NCBI RefSeq assembly: GCF_000203815.1
Contig: NW_004457723.1
Span: 744,001-808,000, forward strand
Reading direction: 5' to 3'
Length of the DNA stretch: 64,000 nt
Origin: Cavenderia fasciculata
Taxonomy: Eukaryota; Evosea; Eumycetozoa; Acytosteliales; Cavenderiaceae
The position numbers and the translations under genes are program-made. Under the pieces are notes generated by a model that was not told the DNA's origin, did not search any database, and worked only from the letters and a program-made list of their open reading frames with translations. This document shows positions 1 to 14,500 of the stretch, in pieces. The first letter of the stretch is position 1. Each line of letters opens with the position of its first letter.

Positions 1-59
1 TAAATAAATTAAAAAGGGTGAACTTCACAATAGAGTGCTTTTGAAAAGAATTGACAAAA

Positions 60-3000
60 ATGAGGTGGGGTACATTATGTTCACCGCCCTTTTCTTTTGC
101 ACTATTATTGTTTAATATAGTTATATTATTATCAATAACAAATGTAAATGCACGTATGTAATCAAAGTCGGTTGAAGAATGTATTATTATTATTAACTTA
201 CTCTGTTCTTATCATTTGAAGAAATCAAATGTATATCACCTGGTGGAGACAAGGTAACATGGTGGTTAGCAAGAAAACTACCGTTTACACAAAAGTATAT
301 CTATTGGAGTAGTGCCAGCAATGATATTCAGGTGTACAACTCGATTAGTGATGATGACAGTTGTCTCGGACGTACACTCGACCAGCTGACAAACACTGTC
401 ATTGCAAACACTTCGTCTACAGGGACCGCCTATTTGGCATTCAATAATGAACCATACTATGACGACGGCTCGGGTGACATTGCACCTGCAATGATGGGTG
501 TTCTACCCTTAGATACACAACAATGGGGAAAGGGTCTACTCATCTACCGAAAGGAGCAAGGTGGAGGTGTCTTTATCAAACATTCTCTGCCATCGTTTCC
601 CATCCCTATCAGAGGGTCTATCACATCTGTCAAGAAACCATCAGATAATCCTAATGGATTATGGTACCCTAAAGAGTATTTAGTCGGTACACCACCACTA
701 GAGTTTGATCAACAAGATGATGTATCTCTTGGTCACTCGTTTATGTGTGCACCCAGTGCCCCGATTGCCGATATGGCCGATATCATCAAGTATGGGTATC
801 CACATGTCTATGCCTCTAATCTCGGGCTGGCACCTACCGCCATTCCAGAACTAGACACTATTATTCGAAATGATCCAATCAACTCTTATTCAAGAGCAAC
901 GTCGACTGTCCAATTCTATTATATTGGTGCACTTGGGTTCCCAGGATTCTATAGTACTGCTCCAAACTTTAATGTTACTATTCCAGTATGTTTAGGTTAT
1001 AAACTCCTCAAAATATAAATATACATATATGTTATAAATATACTTACCACTATCTATTATCTAACTAATTTAGAGCAGATATAATATTAAAAGTAGTATT
1101 AATGCAATCACTGAAATAAGATTACCAGAGGATTTTATCAAACAATACAATATATCAAGATCACTGGCTCATTGGAGTATGGATGTTGATATGTCACGTC
1201 TAATGTTTTCAAAGGATCAAATTTGTATTATGGATTATACAAATGAAGGTGTAAGTTAAGTTAATCATATAAACCAACAAGATCGATATTAATATTTCTA
1301 TTTTTATTTTTCTTTTAGAATGGAAATTATATGCTTTGTGTAATTGGGTTACCATTTAATGATAAAGGAAAACCTTGGTCACAGTTTATTCAACGATCAA
1401 CTGTCAGGTATATTACTGGTTGTGTGGGTACATCATGTTCAACCAATCAATTGCTAGTCAACTTTTTAACAACGTTTAGTGGAAAGGTATTGTTTGATAT
1501 TAGTGCATTCACCACCAACTCTGATGCCGAGCAAATTGGTGATATTAGATCATATGCAAGACTTGTAGAAACCACCTTTTTACCAAATACAACCATTACC
1601 ATTGGTAGTAGTGATGTGCAAGCATGTGACGAAACATGTTTGAGTAGATTCTCTGAAAGATATATCTACCAAACAGACTCTACCGGTTTATTGCATTTTG
1701 AAAAAGCAATGGAGAAATCAATACTCTTTTCATTACAATTGTCAAGTAGTAGTAATGGTGGTACTGGTAGTGTCAGTGTCTACTGGAATGATAATAGAGA
1801 ATCTCCACAACTCGTATCAATTCCAATCGATCGTTCAACAGGAGTTGCCATAGTTGGCAGTCAATCGTCGTTGACCTATGCCATATTTATTTACAAGGTA
1901 TTATGTATCTTTGAACCAATTCGTCAACAATGGTTAAGTACTAGTAGTGGTGTTGGTATTAATATATCAACTGTTCAAGTTCATCTTGACCGTATCAATC
2001 ATATTGGCTATTTTGTTGATGAATCAGTTTGTCCATCGTTTAGTATTGCCGAACCATACTCTATCGAATCGTTTATGCGGTCATACTCTTGCCAACTTAT
2101 TGTCGCTGCATTGGTTGGCAATCAAGGAGCACTGACATCCCAACCCATTACTTTTCCTCCAACTGACCCAGTCGATACACTATCACCAAACAAACAAATG
2201 GCATTGATCAAAGCTCTTGTAAACGTTGTCACTATGAAACTTCGAGAACTTTCATTCCCAACCATCAGTCAATCAACAAGACTATCATTAATTTATAATT
2301 CAGAATCAATCAATTTTGAATCATTTAATCAATTGTATGTAGCTAGCTAGTACCATACTTTAAACAAATAGATATTATTATATTCTTATTAAATATATTT
2401 TAACAAACTTAAATATTTAAAGAAAAAAAGATAAAACATTATATTCTGAAGGATGGATAACAGCTTATCTTTGGGATTTATTGGATGAAAATAATGAAGA
2501 TATTCAAGATGGGTATCTCAAGAGATCACCTTTTTATGATGGCAATAGAGGTAAGACTATCTCATTGGAATTGTTGTTAGCAACATTGAGTAGTTTTTCA
2601 TCATCATCCTCTTCATCTTTATCAACGATTGATATTTTATCATTTACCGATCGATTAATTGAAATGGTTCCACACAATGATAAATCAACGGTCATCCCAT
2701 TAATCAAACGTAATATGGTTTACAATTACATTTATGAATGTCATTGGTGTAAACAAACCAATTATACTGGGTTGACAACAGGTGGTGGTACCAACATTAT
2801 TGACCCAGTCACCAAGATTCTATTGGAAAAGGGTGTTTGTGAAAACCAATTGGTCGATGATGAAGCTGCCGAGTTATCTTTGACTCGGTTGAAAAAGACA
2901 TTAATGAATTGGGTATCCAACCAAAGTAATACTAATACTGTCCTCGAATGGTCAACCAATCGAGGATTGGTATTCCTCTACTCTGAAACATTCAAACAAA

Positions 3001-5715
3001 TGTTAAAGACTAGTCCATTGCTCCAATCACTTGTTCAGGCTGTCGACCCTACTCTGTGTCACTTCCCATTGATTGGTGTGGCTAGTGGTGATGTGTCTGA
3101 CGAACAAGCAGACAGCTACCCACTCACACCAATGGCACTGGATATTATCACAAAGATAATGGTCGCACAGACGAGTATTGCCAATATCGTTCAACACTAC
3201 AACCAAGATGTCACCTCTTACTATGTCGAGAGAACTGAATCTGACAATGGCCAAGGTCTAGGTATTATCACATACAAGAAACGTCTCTGTAGCTTTGCCA
3301 TCATGACTCGTCAAGAATTTGACATGGGAACGTTTATATCTACTTGTCCAACCGGTTCACTAGTTAGAACAATCCAAGTTTTGAATAATGGATCTATACC
3401 AACTTGGTCAGAAAATAATAGTGTCATTATTACAGGTCGTAATTTGGATGATCTTATTGTCCAATTATCACAAGATTATATCAAAACTAATTATATTGGT
3501 ATTAGACCGTCGACCGATGATGCAATTATCGTCGACCAAGAAACTGGCGAACAAACACTGACTGTGTCGTTTGGTTCTGGTGTTGGTATAAATGACATTA
3601 TTTTAATAGAAGGTGGTGCAGATAGAGTATTACCAGAAGAATCACGTCTTCATCTTGCAGTTGGTGACCAATTAAAATTTAAATATGCTCCACCTACCAT
3701 TGACTCTGTATCAAATATCAATAGTAAATTGGATGCATTTGGACAACTCATCACAATCGTTGGCAATAACCTTCTCACTAGTAATGGTGACAATATCAAC
3801 TATACCTATATTTATCTCTATGTTGATAATGTTCAAATGGAAATTAACCAAGTTTCACACAGCGTTGATACTAAAGATACAATTATTTTTAAAACAAATA
3901 ATACTGGTTTAAATAGGTAAATATTTAAAATCATATTATAGATATGATCATCTTTTAATTAATTCTTATTTATTTATTTATTTTATTTATTTTTTTTTTA
4001 GAAAATTAAAATTAATAATTGGAAATCAAAAAGATAATCAATTGATTGAATATATTTTAAATTTTAATGAACCAATTATCAATTCAATTTCAGTGACTAG
4101 TGGTATGACAAGAGGTGGTTACGATGTAACAATTTATGGTAAACATTTTGGTGTTGTTGATGAAAGTGCTCAAATCAGTATTGGTAATCCCAACACTACC
4201 TTTACCGAGTGTGATGATATGTTTATCATTGATGATCAAACCATTGTATGTGTTACACCTGGAATTGCTTCAAAGGACATGCAATTTGTCATTGTAGTGG
4301 CCAACCAAACAAATGACCCATCCCTCTATCCCCCATCAGCCCTCTTTTCAGCATACAGACCAGTTGTCGATCACATCATTTATTTGCCAACCAACACGTC
4401 CAATGTTGATGCCAAGTTTTGGATATTTGGTCGTGATATTGGTGTCTACTCTGGTATTTTCCCAAATATTACCATTTTTGGTGAAATTGATAGCGCCGTG
4501 TTGACATGTGAACCTGATGCAACTCAGTACATGAACAAACAATACTACACTGACGATGACCCAGAGAATCTAATTGAAACACCAACCAATACAAGCCATC
4601 CATACGACCCAATCAATGGCGAGTATGAACCATACCTCCAACTCGATGTTACCTACCGTACAACCGTGGATTTTGAAAGTATTGTTTGTTATTTTGGTCC
4701 AGGTTACAGTAACATGATCCGTGTTCAAGTTCAAGCTGAAAATCAAATATCCGATCCCTCATTGGAACCATTTACCTATTTACCACCAGTTCTATTGAAT
4801 GTTACAAAAAGTATTGTCAATGACACATATTATAATGTGGAATATAGTACTGATGGAGGTGAAAATATTACATTTATTGGATACAACTATATTCCAATGG
4901 AATACTTTACAAACGATGAAACCTATATCGACTTTTACAACATTCAAGCCGAGGAATATGGATCGTGGGTTGAAAGTATTTGGAATCATACATTGTCCAA
5001 TGTAACCATTGGACATACCCTACTCGACAATATCACATTCCATAATAGTACCGAAATTTATGGTATCGTTCCACTTGGTATTGGAGCCAATCTACCTATT
5101 CAAATTATGATTGGTAATCAGTCTCTTGTAGGAGACCACAGTATTACATTTAGTTATAGTAAACCAAATGTTTCACTTGTCAACTCGGTCGATACTATCG
5201 GTGGAAATGTAACGATTTTAGGATCAAACTTTGTGCCACTTGGATACAACTTGTCAACACTCGATAGCAATACCACCTTTATCATGATAAATGGAACCAT
5301 TAGATGTGCTTTGGAGCAATGGGTATCATCAAACCAAGTCATATGCCAAGTGTCACCAGGTCTTGGAAAAGATTTGAGTCTATTGGTTATGATTGGTAAT
5401 CAATCAAACAGCGAGAGCGGTGTAGACTTGTTCTCTTTCAATGCACCAAATGTCACATCGCCAATTGACAATGTTTCAACCGATGGATCTTCTGTTATTA
5501 CAATCAAAGGCAATAACTTTGTTCCTCAAAATGTTGATCCTCTAGACTCTACCATATTAATTGATAACGCTACCCATGTGCAATGCCAATCAATCGAATG
5601 GGTTGATCATCAAACCATCGTTTGTCAAATACCCTATGGTGTTGGATTAAATCATCCTCTAACTATTCACATTTCAAATCAATCCACTATAGTTTATTTT
5701 AATTATGCCAGTAAG

Positions 5716-5778
<63 letters not shown>

Positions 5779-7478
5779 GTCATTTTAATTATTAATTAAT
5801 AATAATATTCTATTCTCTTTTAGAACCCACTTTAAATGAGATTTATTTTGAAGGAAAACAAGGTGATAAGATTACAGTTCTTGGTAATCATTTTGTACCT
5901 ATTGAAATGGTTGCAGAAATGAATTCACTATTGAATGGACAAAATGATAGTTATTCAGTTACGATCAATGGCCAAATCTGCAATAATGTTATTTGGATTG
6001 ATTCTCACTCATTGGAATGTACCGTACCAGATGGTTCGGGTGAAGGATTGTCAATTGATGTTACAGTGGCAACCCAAAAGAATGATGTAAATCAATACTT
6101 CTCCTACAAACAAGATTCAAGTAGCAGTCAGGAAGGTAGTAGTGATAGTGGTGAGGACTCAACTACAACCACTACAACGACAACATCGGATGGATCCTCG
6201 ACTACAGGTGGATCTCAATCCACAACTACTACATCTGGTGGTGCTACAACTGCCGGAGGTGCCACTACTGCTGGAGGTGCTACAACCACAACCACTGGAG
6301 GTGCTACAACTGCTGGAGGTGCCACTACTGCTGGGGGTGCTACAACTACTACATCCGCTGGGGCAACAACCGCTGGAGGTGCCACTACTGCTGGAGGTGC
6401 TACAACCACTACAACCACTGGAGGTGCTACAACTACTACAACCACTGGAGGTGCTACAACCACTACAACCACTGGAGGTGCTACAACTGCTGGAGGTGCC
6501 ACTACTGCTGGAGGTGCTACAACCACTACAACCGCTGGAGGTTCTACAACCACTACATCAGTTGGCGCCACAACCGCTGGTGCTACAACTGCTGGTGGTG
6601 CCACTACCGCTGGAGGCGCTACGACAGGAGGAGGTGATGGTGGAGGTGACGGTGGAGGTGACGGTGGAGGTGATGGTGGAGGCGATGGTGGAGGTGACGG
6701 TGGAGGTGATGGTGGAGGCGATGGTGGTGCCACTACCACTGGAGGTGTTACGACAGGAGGTGGTGATGGCGGAGGCGATGGCGGAGGCGACGGTGGAGGC
6801 GATGGCGGAGGTGATGGTGGTGACGGAGGTGATGGTGGCGGTGACGGAGGTGGTGATGGAAGTGGAAATACGACAGGTGGCAGCGATACAACTGGAGGTT
6901 CTGCCACAACCTCTGGTGCTACAACTGCTGGTGCTACAACTGGAGGCACTGCAACAACCGCTGGTGCTACAACTGGGGGCACTGCAACAACTGCTGGTGC
7001 TACAACTGATGGAGGCTCTACCACGACTACTGCTGGAGGTGCCACAACTGCTGGAGGTGCTACAACTGCTGGAGGTGCCACAACTGCTGGAGGTGCCACA
7101 ACTGCTGGAGGCGCTACGACAGCTGGATCCACAACAGGAGCAACTACAACAGGATCCCAAACAACTGGAGGAAGTGGTGAACCAATTGGAAAAATTCAAG
7201 GTGTTCTTTTCCATGATGCCATTCCAAATGGAATATATGATGTAGGAGAACTAACATTTAGAGGCATCCAAATTATCTTGTCAGGTGCCATAGACTCAAC
7301 AACCACCACAGATCATAATGGAAGGTACGATTTTGAATTACTACCAACTGGACAATACACCATTACGATCTCACAATCACTATATCCATACACCAATGTG
7401 AATGTTCCTTTATCAGCCACAATCTCCTTTACAGGTGAGACTGTCACTCGAGATATTGCAGTAACAGCAAATTGCTAA
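60..7478 (+). CDS. Secreted DNase II-like / TIG-repeat / SdrD-B-domain protein, 7 exons, ~2302 aa
   Basis: Exons 60-153, 222-985, 1074-1250, 1319-2334, 2423-3916, 4002-5710 and 5824-7478 join in frame throughout. The chosen ATG gives a signal peptide ending ...NVNA. Residues ~33-400 follow the DNase II layout: TWWLARKLP, LAFNNEPY, a WGKG then HSLPSFP block, GHSFMC and a C-terminal Cys pair. HSLPSFP keeps the first catalytic His. At the second HxK site (family HSKW) the protein reads MSRL, so it is probably not an active nuclease (inference). Residues ~1080-1870 hold several IPT/TIG-type beta repeats. Next come a Thr/Ala/Gly-rich and Asp-Gly-rich mucin-like stalk and, from ~2206, a SdrD/Cna-B-like domain (GVLFHD..PNGIYDVGE). 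No GPI signal or C-terminal membrane segment is visible, so it is likely secreted or matrix-associated. Residues ~400-1080 are not recognised. The neighbour at 7618 is convergent. Confidence 0.8.
5716..5776 (+). repeat. (ATT)n microsatellite in intron 6 of the DNase II-like/TIG gene
   Basis: About 20 ATT units fill most of the intron at 5711-5823. The GTAAGA donor lies just before the repeat and a TTTTAG acceptor lies after it, so the run is intronic and not coding. Confidence 0.9.
6163..7170 (+). repeat. Tandem coding repeat for Thr/Ala/Gly and Asp-Gly stalk
   Basis: Degenerate repeats of GGTGCTACAACTGCTGGA-like units encode GGATTA/GGATTTTT modules. Two blocks (about 6630-6730 and 6765-6860) encode DGGG repeats, and a Thr-rich block follows. 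Potential O-glycosylation sites are abundant. GC is far above the flanks, and the repeats also make long open frames on the other strand and frames, which I regard as shadows. Confidence 0.9.
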
Positions 7479-7617
7479 TAAATAAATCTATTTCCCCATT
7501 CTTTTCAAACTCTTTTTTTCTAATCTCTTACATTTATAAATAATATTGGTTATTTTATTAATAATTTAATTATGGATTGTCGTTGTACTATTACTATTAC
7601 TACTATTATTCCCATTT

Positions 7618-10600
7618 CTATTTGAATCCAAGATTCATGTTTAATTTTTTCATAAAGTTTAGTTCCTCTTCTGATACATCCTCTTCTAAATGTTTCAAAC
7701 TCTTGTTTGCACCATTACTGCCAGGAGGTGTAATAGATTCTGAATAAACCTCGACCAAGTCATCATCGTAGATTGGCATTTGTGGTACATTGAAATGTTG
7801 CAATTCTTTGGGTTGCGATGGACGTTGCTTTTCGGGTTTTTGTAATATGATTGGTTGTACAATTGGCTGTTGTTGCACTACCACTACTGATGGTGCTTGT
7901 TGTTCGAATTGTGGTGATTGGTGCTGTTGGCGTTTAACTTGATGATTATGAATGATTTCATTGTTTCTATAAATCTCTTGTTGTTTTTCTCTTTGGAGTT
8001 GTGATAATTGTCCAGTTGGATTTAACAATTTTTGAATACCATTCATTTCACTTTGAACTGATTTAATAATATCTCCATTTTCAGATCTAAATAAATAAAA
8101 AGAATTCAATTAATAAATTATAATTAAAAATGATCATGTGACTCTTACGATTTAATAGAATCCAATACCAAAATTAATCTTTCTAATTTGTTGGCAGCAA
8201 ATATTTGATTTTCTCTCAACTTTTCAATTTCTCTTGATGGATCCATTTCATTCAATTCATTGATCATTTGTTTTACAGTTGATGTAATAGATGAAAATAT
8301 ACCAAATGATGATTGTTGTTGTTGTTGTTGACTCTGTTGATTTTGCTGAACTGGTTGTTGACCTTGATATTGTTGTTGTTGTTTTTGTTGTTGATATTGT
8401 TGTTTTTGTTGTTGGTATTGTTGTTGTTGTAATATTTTTTGTTGTTGTTGATGATGGTGATGTTGTGGCAATGGTTGAGAGGTAAGTGGCACAGGTGATT
8501 CATTTGAAGCCAGTGGGGTTGGAGCAATTATTTTGGTTGGTTGTTGTGATTGTTGTGGTGGTGAGTATGATGAAGAAGATTGTTGCTGTTGTTGTTGTTG
8601 TTGTTGATCAAATGTGTAATGTGTTTTAGTTTGTGCAGATGGTTTAACAACTCGCTTGTGCGTGTTGATAATCTCACTGTCCACATCCTTGCTATAGTTT
8701 GTAAGATTCGATGATAAGTCCTCACTCGACAACATTTTTAATTTCTCTTGTACCGTATAGGCCGTATGAAGTGTTCCCTTTGGATCATTCACCATTGGGA
8801 AATTAAATAATATTTGTAAACAATCTGAATAATCTCTTCCAATTACTAAAAAATAGAACAAGGAGACAAAATAAATAAATAATTAAAAAATATTTTTGTT
8901 ATTTTTTTGTAACATACTTGCATCTTTTATACTTAACATCATAGCAATACAAATATAATCTAATAATTCAATACCATGTTTAAATATGGCATCCCAAAGA
9001 ATCATTAGACTGTTGAGAGGGAAGATTTGAGCCAGGATGATACGAACCCATCGCAATGAATAGAGGTGTGGTTCGATATTGAGGTCTTTGAGGTAGGCGT
9101 GGAGATGTGCGTCGACAATACCCAACGTTTGGAAGATGCTGTGGCACTTGTTGACAACTTGAATGTTTGCAGCGGCATCGGATGCCTCACGCTCTGAAAT
9201 ATCATACAACTCTTTGCGAATACCACTGAGTCGTGGGGGTGGCAGCGGAGACGAAGGTGGTGAGGTGAACCACTGTCCGACCAGAGTCATCAAGGCATCG
9301 AAAATAAAGTAAGTGTCGTGTTCAAAGTATCTAGGGTCACGCAACACAATCGACAAATCAGAGGTGTTGTCATAGTGATCGATGGGTTTGTATGGGACAG
9401 GAGATTCTGGATAGAATGGAACGATGAGTTTGTCACGCTTGGTTGGTGACTGTCTGTGAGAGTAACGGAAATCACCCCAATGAGAATCGGTAAATGTAGA
9501 GAATAACACAGGTGCAAGAATCTCATTCATTCCTTGCAAGTATTTGATCTTTGGATACTGACGTGAAAAGATAAACAAAATACGTGTCATGCAATCCTGG
9601 ATATCCTTTCTTTCGAAAAATGCCAAATCTGGATACGTTCTACTAACATCATGTCCAATCTCTCTTTGAGTTGTTTCATTCTCAAAAAATTGATTCCATA
9701 TACTCTAACAAAATAAAATAAAATAAATAAAAAGTATTAATATCTATCTATCTATCTATCTTTTTGTATATATATATCTATATCGACTTACATCTTTGTT
9801 TTGAGATAATGGATCATCTACAACATCCTTTGTAGAACGTGGATCGATGATATAACCACGTTTAAGAGTATCATATTTTTGACGTTGTTTTTTGGTTTGT
9901 TCAATCCATTGGTCAGTCGAGGTCTTTGATAGTACACCAAGTGACACCTTCCAAAATACACCACGAATTGTTGATTGAATGGGAAGACCATAAATAGCAG
10001 ATTCAAAGTCAATGATTTGACTTGGTGTCTCTGTAAGCAATAGATTCTTAAAATCTTTTTCCCATTGTTCCAATACTATATTTGGTATACCATCAATTAA
10101 TTCAATTTTTATATCTTCTTCTTCTTCTTCCGATTCCTCTTCCTCTTCGACATGTGGAGGTGGTGATTGTTGTTCAATCACTTCTTCTTCTTTTGGTGGT
10201 ACAATTACAATATCTTCTTCGAAGACTTGATTTTCTTGAACTATAGTTTCTTGTACTATAAGTGTTACAGTTTGTTGTTCTTCGGTTGGTACTTGGTCTA
10301 CTTCTTCTACTACTACTTGTTCAACTTGTTCAACTTGTTGTTGTTGTTGTTGTTGTTGTACCTGGTCATCCTGGTGATTTACTTGTTGTACAACATCTTC
10401 GAATGGAGGTGGTGTTGGTGTATTATCACTATTACTATTACTATTACTAATATGTTGTTCTTTTTCTTCTTCTTCTTCTTCTTCTTGAAGAGGAGGTGGA
10501 GTAGCCAGGAAGAAATCATCTTTAAACAAGTCATCATGATTTGTGTTTGTCAATACAGTTGACTTTGGAGATTCATCAAGTGCTACACCTCCCTCTTCTT

Positions 10601-10640
10601 GTTCATGACCATGGTCATCACCAAAAACATCTGTCTCCAT
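7618..10640 (-). CDS. TBC1D5-like Rab GTPase-activating protein, 4 exons, 933 aa
   Basis: Exons in coding order are 10640-9792, 9704-8918, 8845-8149 and 8086-7618, all in phase. The first ~190 residues are acidic and Gln-rich. The TBC domain spans ~225-545. It has RGVFWKVSLGVL, DPLSQN, the Arg-finger motif IGHDVSRTYP, the Gln-finger YLQGMNEI and the late motifs YSLRWVRIILAQIFP and ILWDAIFKHG. Order and wording match TBC1D5, which in animals is a retromer-associated GAP for Rab7. Both catalytic fingers are intact, so GAP activity is expected. The C-terminal third is Gln-rich with long polyGln/polyAsn runs and a predicted coiled segment near LEKLRENQIFAANKLERL-like sequence. The start is the only ATG before the acidic region. 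Rab7 as substrate is an inference from family membership. Confidence 0.9.
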
Positions 10641-11590
10641 TCTATCTATACTATACACCTATACTACACTACACTACTAATATATATATATATATAAAAT
10701 ATAGATCTATGTTTTAGGTACTACTTTATCACTCAGGTGGATGATTAAAACAAAAAAGGTAGTTGTAAAAAAATAAAAATCAAGGGGTGCCCCTGAAAAA
10801 TCCAATGACCACCTCGAAAACTCTAATGAACTTTGCAGGTTGTCTCGGCATAAGCTTAACACGGAAACTCTATTATGTACTCAAAGCAACAACTTGTCCT
10901 CACTGCAGATAGTGTTCACTTTCGAGCCACAACGTTTCACAGTTGACAATTTGTCACCTAAAAAACATAGTTCATTAGTTTTAAACACACAACAATTTTA
11001 CTTTAAAAATATCTTGGTGTTTGTAGTTGTTGTTGGTAGTAGTATTGATATTTGTTGGGAAATACGAGCATTTAATTTACAACAAACAAAGTGCCGAGTC
11101 AATCCCTCAAAGTTGATTCTTGTTGAATTCGTTGTTGTTAGATATTAAGTAAGTTTTACACTTGTTATTTCAATCCGGATGATTTTCGTTTCAATTTTGA
11201 TATTATTGTGGTTGTTGTTGACAACACTGGTCGCACCTCTCTCTGTTAAGTTTTTCAAAAGTTGTTTTTTTTTTAACAAAACCTCATTTTTACATCAAAC
11301 TGCAAACAAACAACAAATAATAATAATAATATTAGACAAGAGTGGAGTGATAGAGAAGAGAGAGAGAGAGAGAGAAGAAAGAGACGATAGGCAAAAAAAT
11401 CAAGAAACAAAGAAGATAAACAACACAGTTCAACATTAACTGAGAGTCTTGTTTCACTAGTAAAAGACATGAAGATTGATATCGTCATCTTGAGTAGATA
11501 GATTAGATAGATTAGATAGTAGTAATAATAGTAATAATAGTAATAATAATAATAATAATATTATTAGTATTAGTATAGTACCATTAAAAT
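10641..11590. other. Divergent intergenic region (TBC gene / PX-VPS9 gene)
   Basis: This is the shared upstream region of two divergently transcribed genes. It holds TATA repeats near 10680-10696, a GA-dinucleotide run at about 11357-11374 and, just before the downstream ATG, (TAGTAA)n-type repeats. A GC-richer stretch at 10830-10940 has no convincing coding potential. No RNA gene is recognised. Confidence 0.6.
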
Positions 11591-14500
11591 ATGAAACGTC
11601 CATCTTCAATAAACAACATCTTCAAAAAGAAGGAAAAGGAGAAGGATAAGAACAAAAAAGAAGAGAATACAACAACGCCGGGAGAACCTACTTCTCCCGA
11701 ACAACAACAAGAGAATGATCAGTCTTCAGTTCCCCAAACAGATGTAGTGGTGGTAGTTGAAAAGACAGAGTCGTCAACTTTGGCAAAGACTGAACCAGTT
11801 CCAACAGACATACATCCGCTCCTTCAAAGTGGTGGAGCAAGTCCAAGTAGTAGCAGTAGTAGTGTTGAAACATCACCACCATTGATTAGTAGTAGCAGTA
11901 GTAGTATTAGTAGTAGTAGCAGTAGTATGAGTAGTATTAAAAGAAATGGATCAGATAGTAATCAATCAAGTATCACCAATTATTCAAGTATAATTAATAG
12001 TATAAAGAATAACAATAACAATAATAATAATAGTAACAATAATAATAATAATAATCAACAACAACAACAACAATCTAATAATAATAATAATAATAATAAT
12101 ATTAATGGAATAATTAAAAGTGCTTTAATCATTTCAACAGAGACTGTATCACCTGATAGAAAGCCATATACAGTGTACAAGATACAGGTAGAGACAAGTA
12201 CGCACGCCATCTACAACATTATAAGAAGATACAGTGAGTTTTTAGAGTTGGATCTCAAACTGCACAGCAAGTATCCGTTGGCACGTCTACCATTCCCGCC
12301 GAAAAAGACATTTGGCAAGATGAACAATGAGTTTATTGTGCAGCGTAGAGAGCATCTGCAGCTGTTTATGAACGCTATCTACGAGCACAAGGAACTGCCC
12401 TTTGACGGACTGGTCGTCGACTTTTTCACACAGCGTCCAGAAGACACACGTGCCATGTTGTTGGCCTCTGGTGCCGGCAACTCGCAGCAAGGAGGTGACA
12501 GCAACACGTCAAATCAAGTCATTCGATACATCATATCGACGCTACCCTTTTGGTCAGACTATTTGGACTATGAGTCGTTGCTGTCACTCACCGAGACATG
12601 CAACTACCTCTACAACACCGTGTCGTATTATAGCGATGTCTGGAAAGAGCTGTATTGGCGTCAACACCGTCTGTTGCACTGGGGGTCTCCCAAACCGGTC
12701 GTTTGCATATGTACAGTCGAGCTGCACAACTACCACACCGAGCGATCCAAAGGACTCAAGCGAGACATGAGTACTGCCAACCTCAACCAACTCCTCACTT
12801 CCTCCCCCACCACCCTATCCACATTGATGGGTGCATTGGAAGAAGAGACCAACAACTCAACATCATCTTCACCAAAGATTGGAAATAATATTGCAATTCA
12901 ACAAAAACAACAGGGTACAACAGGATCAGACCATCCAGTCAATTCTTCTTATACAAGTGATACATCTGCAGCATCTCCATCTTCATCACCTGGTGGATTG
13001 GCTTTTGGTGCTGCTGGTAAGAGTATAACCTCGTCGAAACCAACAAGAACAACAGAGACAAAGTTGGAATCGATGGAATATTCGAGACAAGTATTTTTAC
13101 AATTATTGGCAGCACATTCATTACTCAGAACTTCAATAGAGAGTCATCTAACACAATCCTATTGTGATTGTTTGGTTCCAAAGTTTAAAGGGTGTATCAT
13201 TGGTCCACCAAATCTTTCACAATCTTTTCTTTTATCTTTTAAAACAACTTTTACAAACATTAATAATCAAAATAATCAAAGTAATAATAATAATAATCAA
13301 AATAATAATAGTTTAAGTAATAGTACAAATTCAAGTAATACTTCATCACCTTTAAATCCAACTATTGGTTCAACATTGTCGGCTAGTGATTTGGAATCAT
13401 TGACAACGATGGAAAATTTAAATATTAGTGCTCAGACTTCAGATACTGCAGCCGCTGCAGCTGCTGTCCTTGCACCCACCTCATCTTTGTCATCTTCTAC
13501 CACTTCATTACCACAAAAGAATGTTGTATCACATATAGTATCAACCAATAGAATGTTTTGTGTTGGTATAACAGACACTTCAAACGATGAAACCAAGGAA
13601 GAACAAAGATTCCACCTATCACAATGTCATTTTGTAATGATTACCTTTTCTCTGATCGATCAGAGCACCTTTGCAATGATTGATAAATGGGCAGAAGACG
13701 TTAAATTAATGTGTCCAGAAGCACCAGTCGTACTAGTTGGACTTGAACGTCATCTAAGAGATGCATCCAATACTACCACCTCGGTATCCTATCAAGACGG
13801 ACTCGAGAAGAGTAAACTCTTGTACAATTGTGTTGGCTATATCGAAAGTCCAAGTGCTAGTGATGGTGTTGGAGGTTATCGTAGAAGTGTCCTAACTGAA
13901 ATGGCTTCAAATTTATATAATCATTATCGTCCATTATTTACTCGTAAGTAGTAGAAAGAATAGAAAAGAAAAAAAGAAATAATAATATATTTATTTATTT
14001 GATTTATTAATTTTGATTTATTTAATTTTTAATTTTTATAGACCCAACAAAAAGAAACAAATATGAAATTAAGATTAGTTTCTTGGCAAAGATATTTCCA
14101 AAATATACAGATGAAATTATTTTTAGAGGGTTGTCTAGTTATGAGGGAGATGTAGAAAAGACAATTGAATTGTTGGCAATGGATTACGCTAGTTATAACA
14201 ATGTCGAAGGTGAAGGTCAAATATTAAGAAACTCACGTCAATCGATGCACAGTCGTAGTCAGAGCAACGATCATTCACGTAACCCTTCGGCTGCAAGTTG
14301 GTCACTCAGACAAAGTTGGAATCAAGAGATATCAAAGATGGACAAGGAACAAAGAGACCAATTGATCGATGGATACTTAAACCTCGATCGTTCAACATCA
14401 CCTCCCAACAATGGTACCAATAATAATAATAATAATAATAACAACAATAGCAGCAGTTATCATCGTCGATCAATTGCTCTTTCATCGTCAAGTGTAGAGT

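Noticed and set aside
6215-7214. Long open frames on both strands over the repeat stalk (Pro/Val-rich and Ser/Cys-rich translations)
   Set aside because: They come from the repetitive GC-rich coding sequence of the + strand gene, have no start or splice context and no recognisable domain.
10840-11148. 102-residue open frame beginning MSRHKLNTETLL
   Set aside because: Composition looks random, there is no domain, and it lies in a divergent promoter region.
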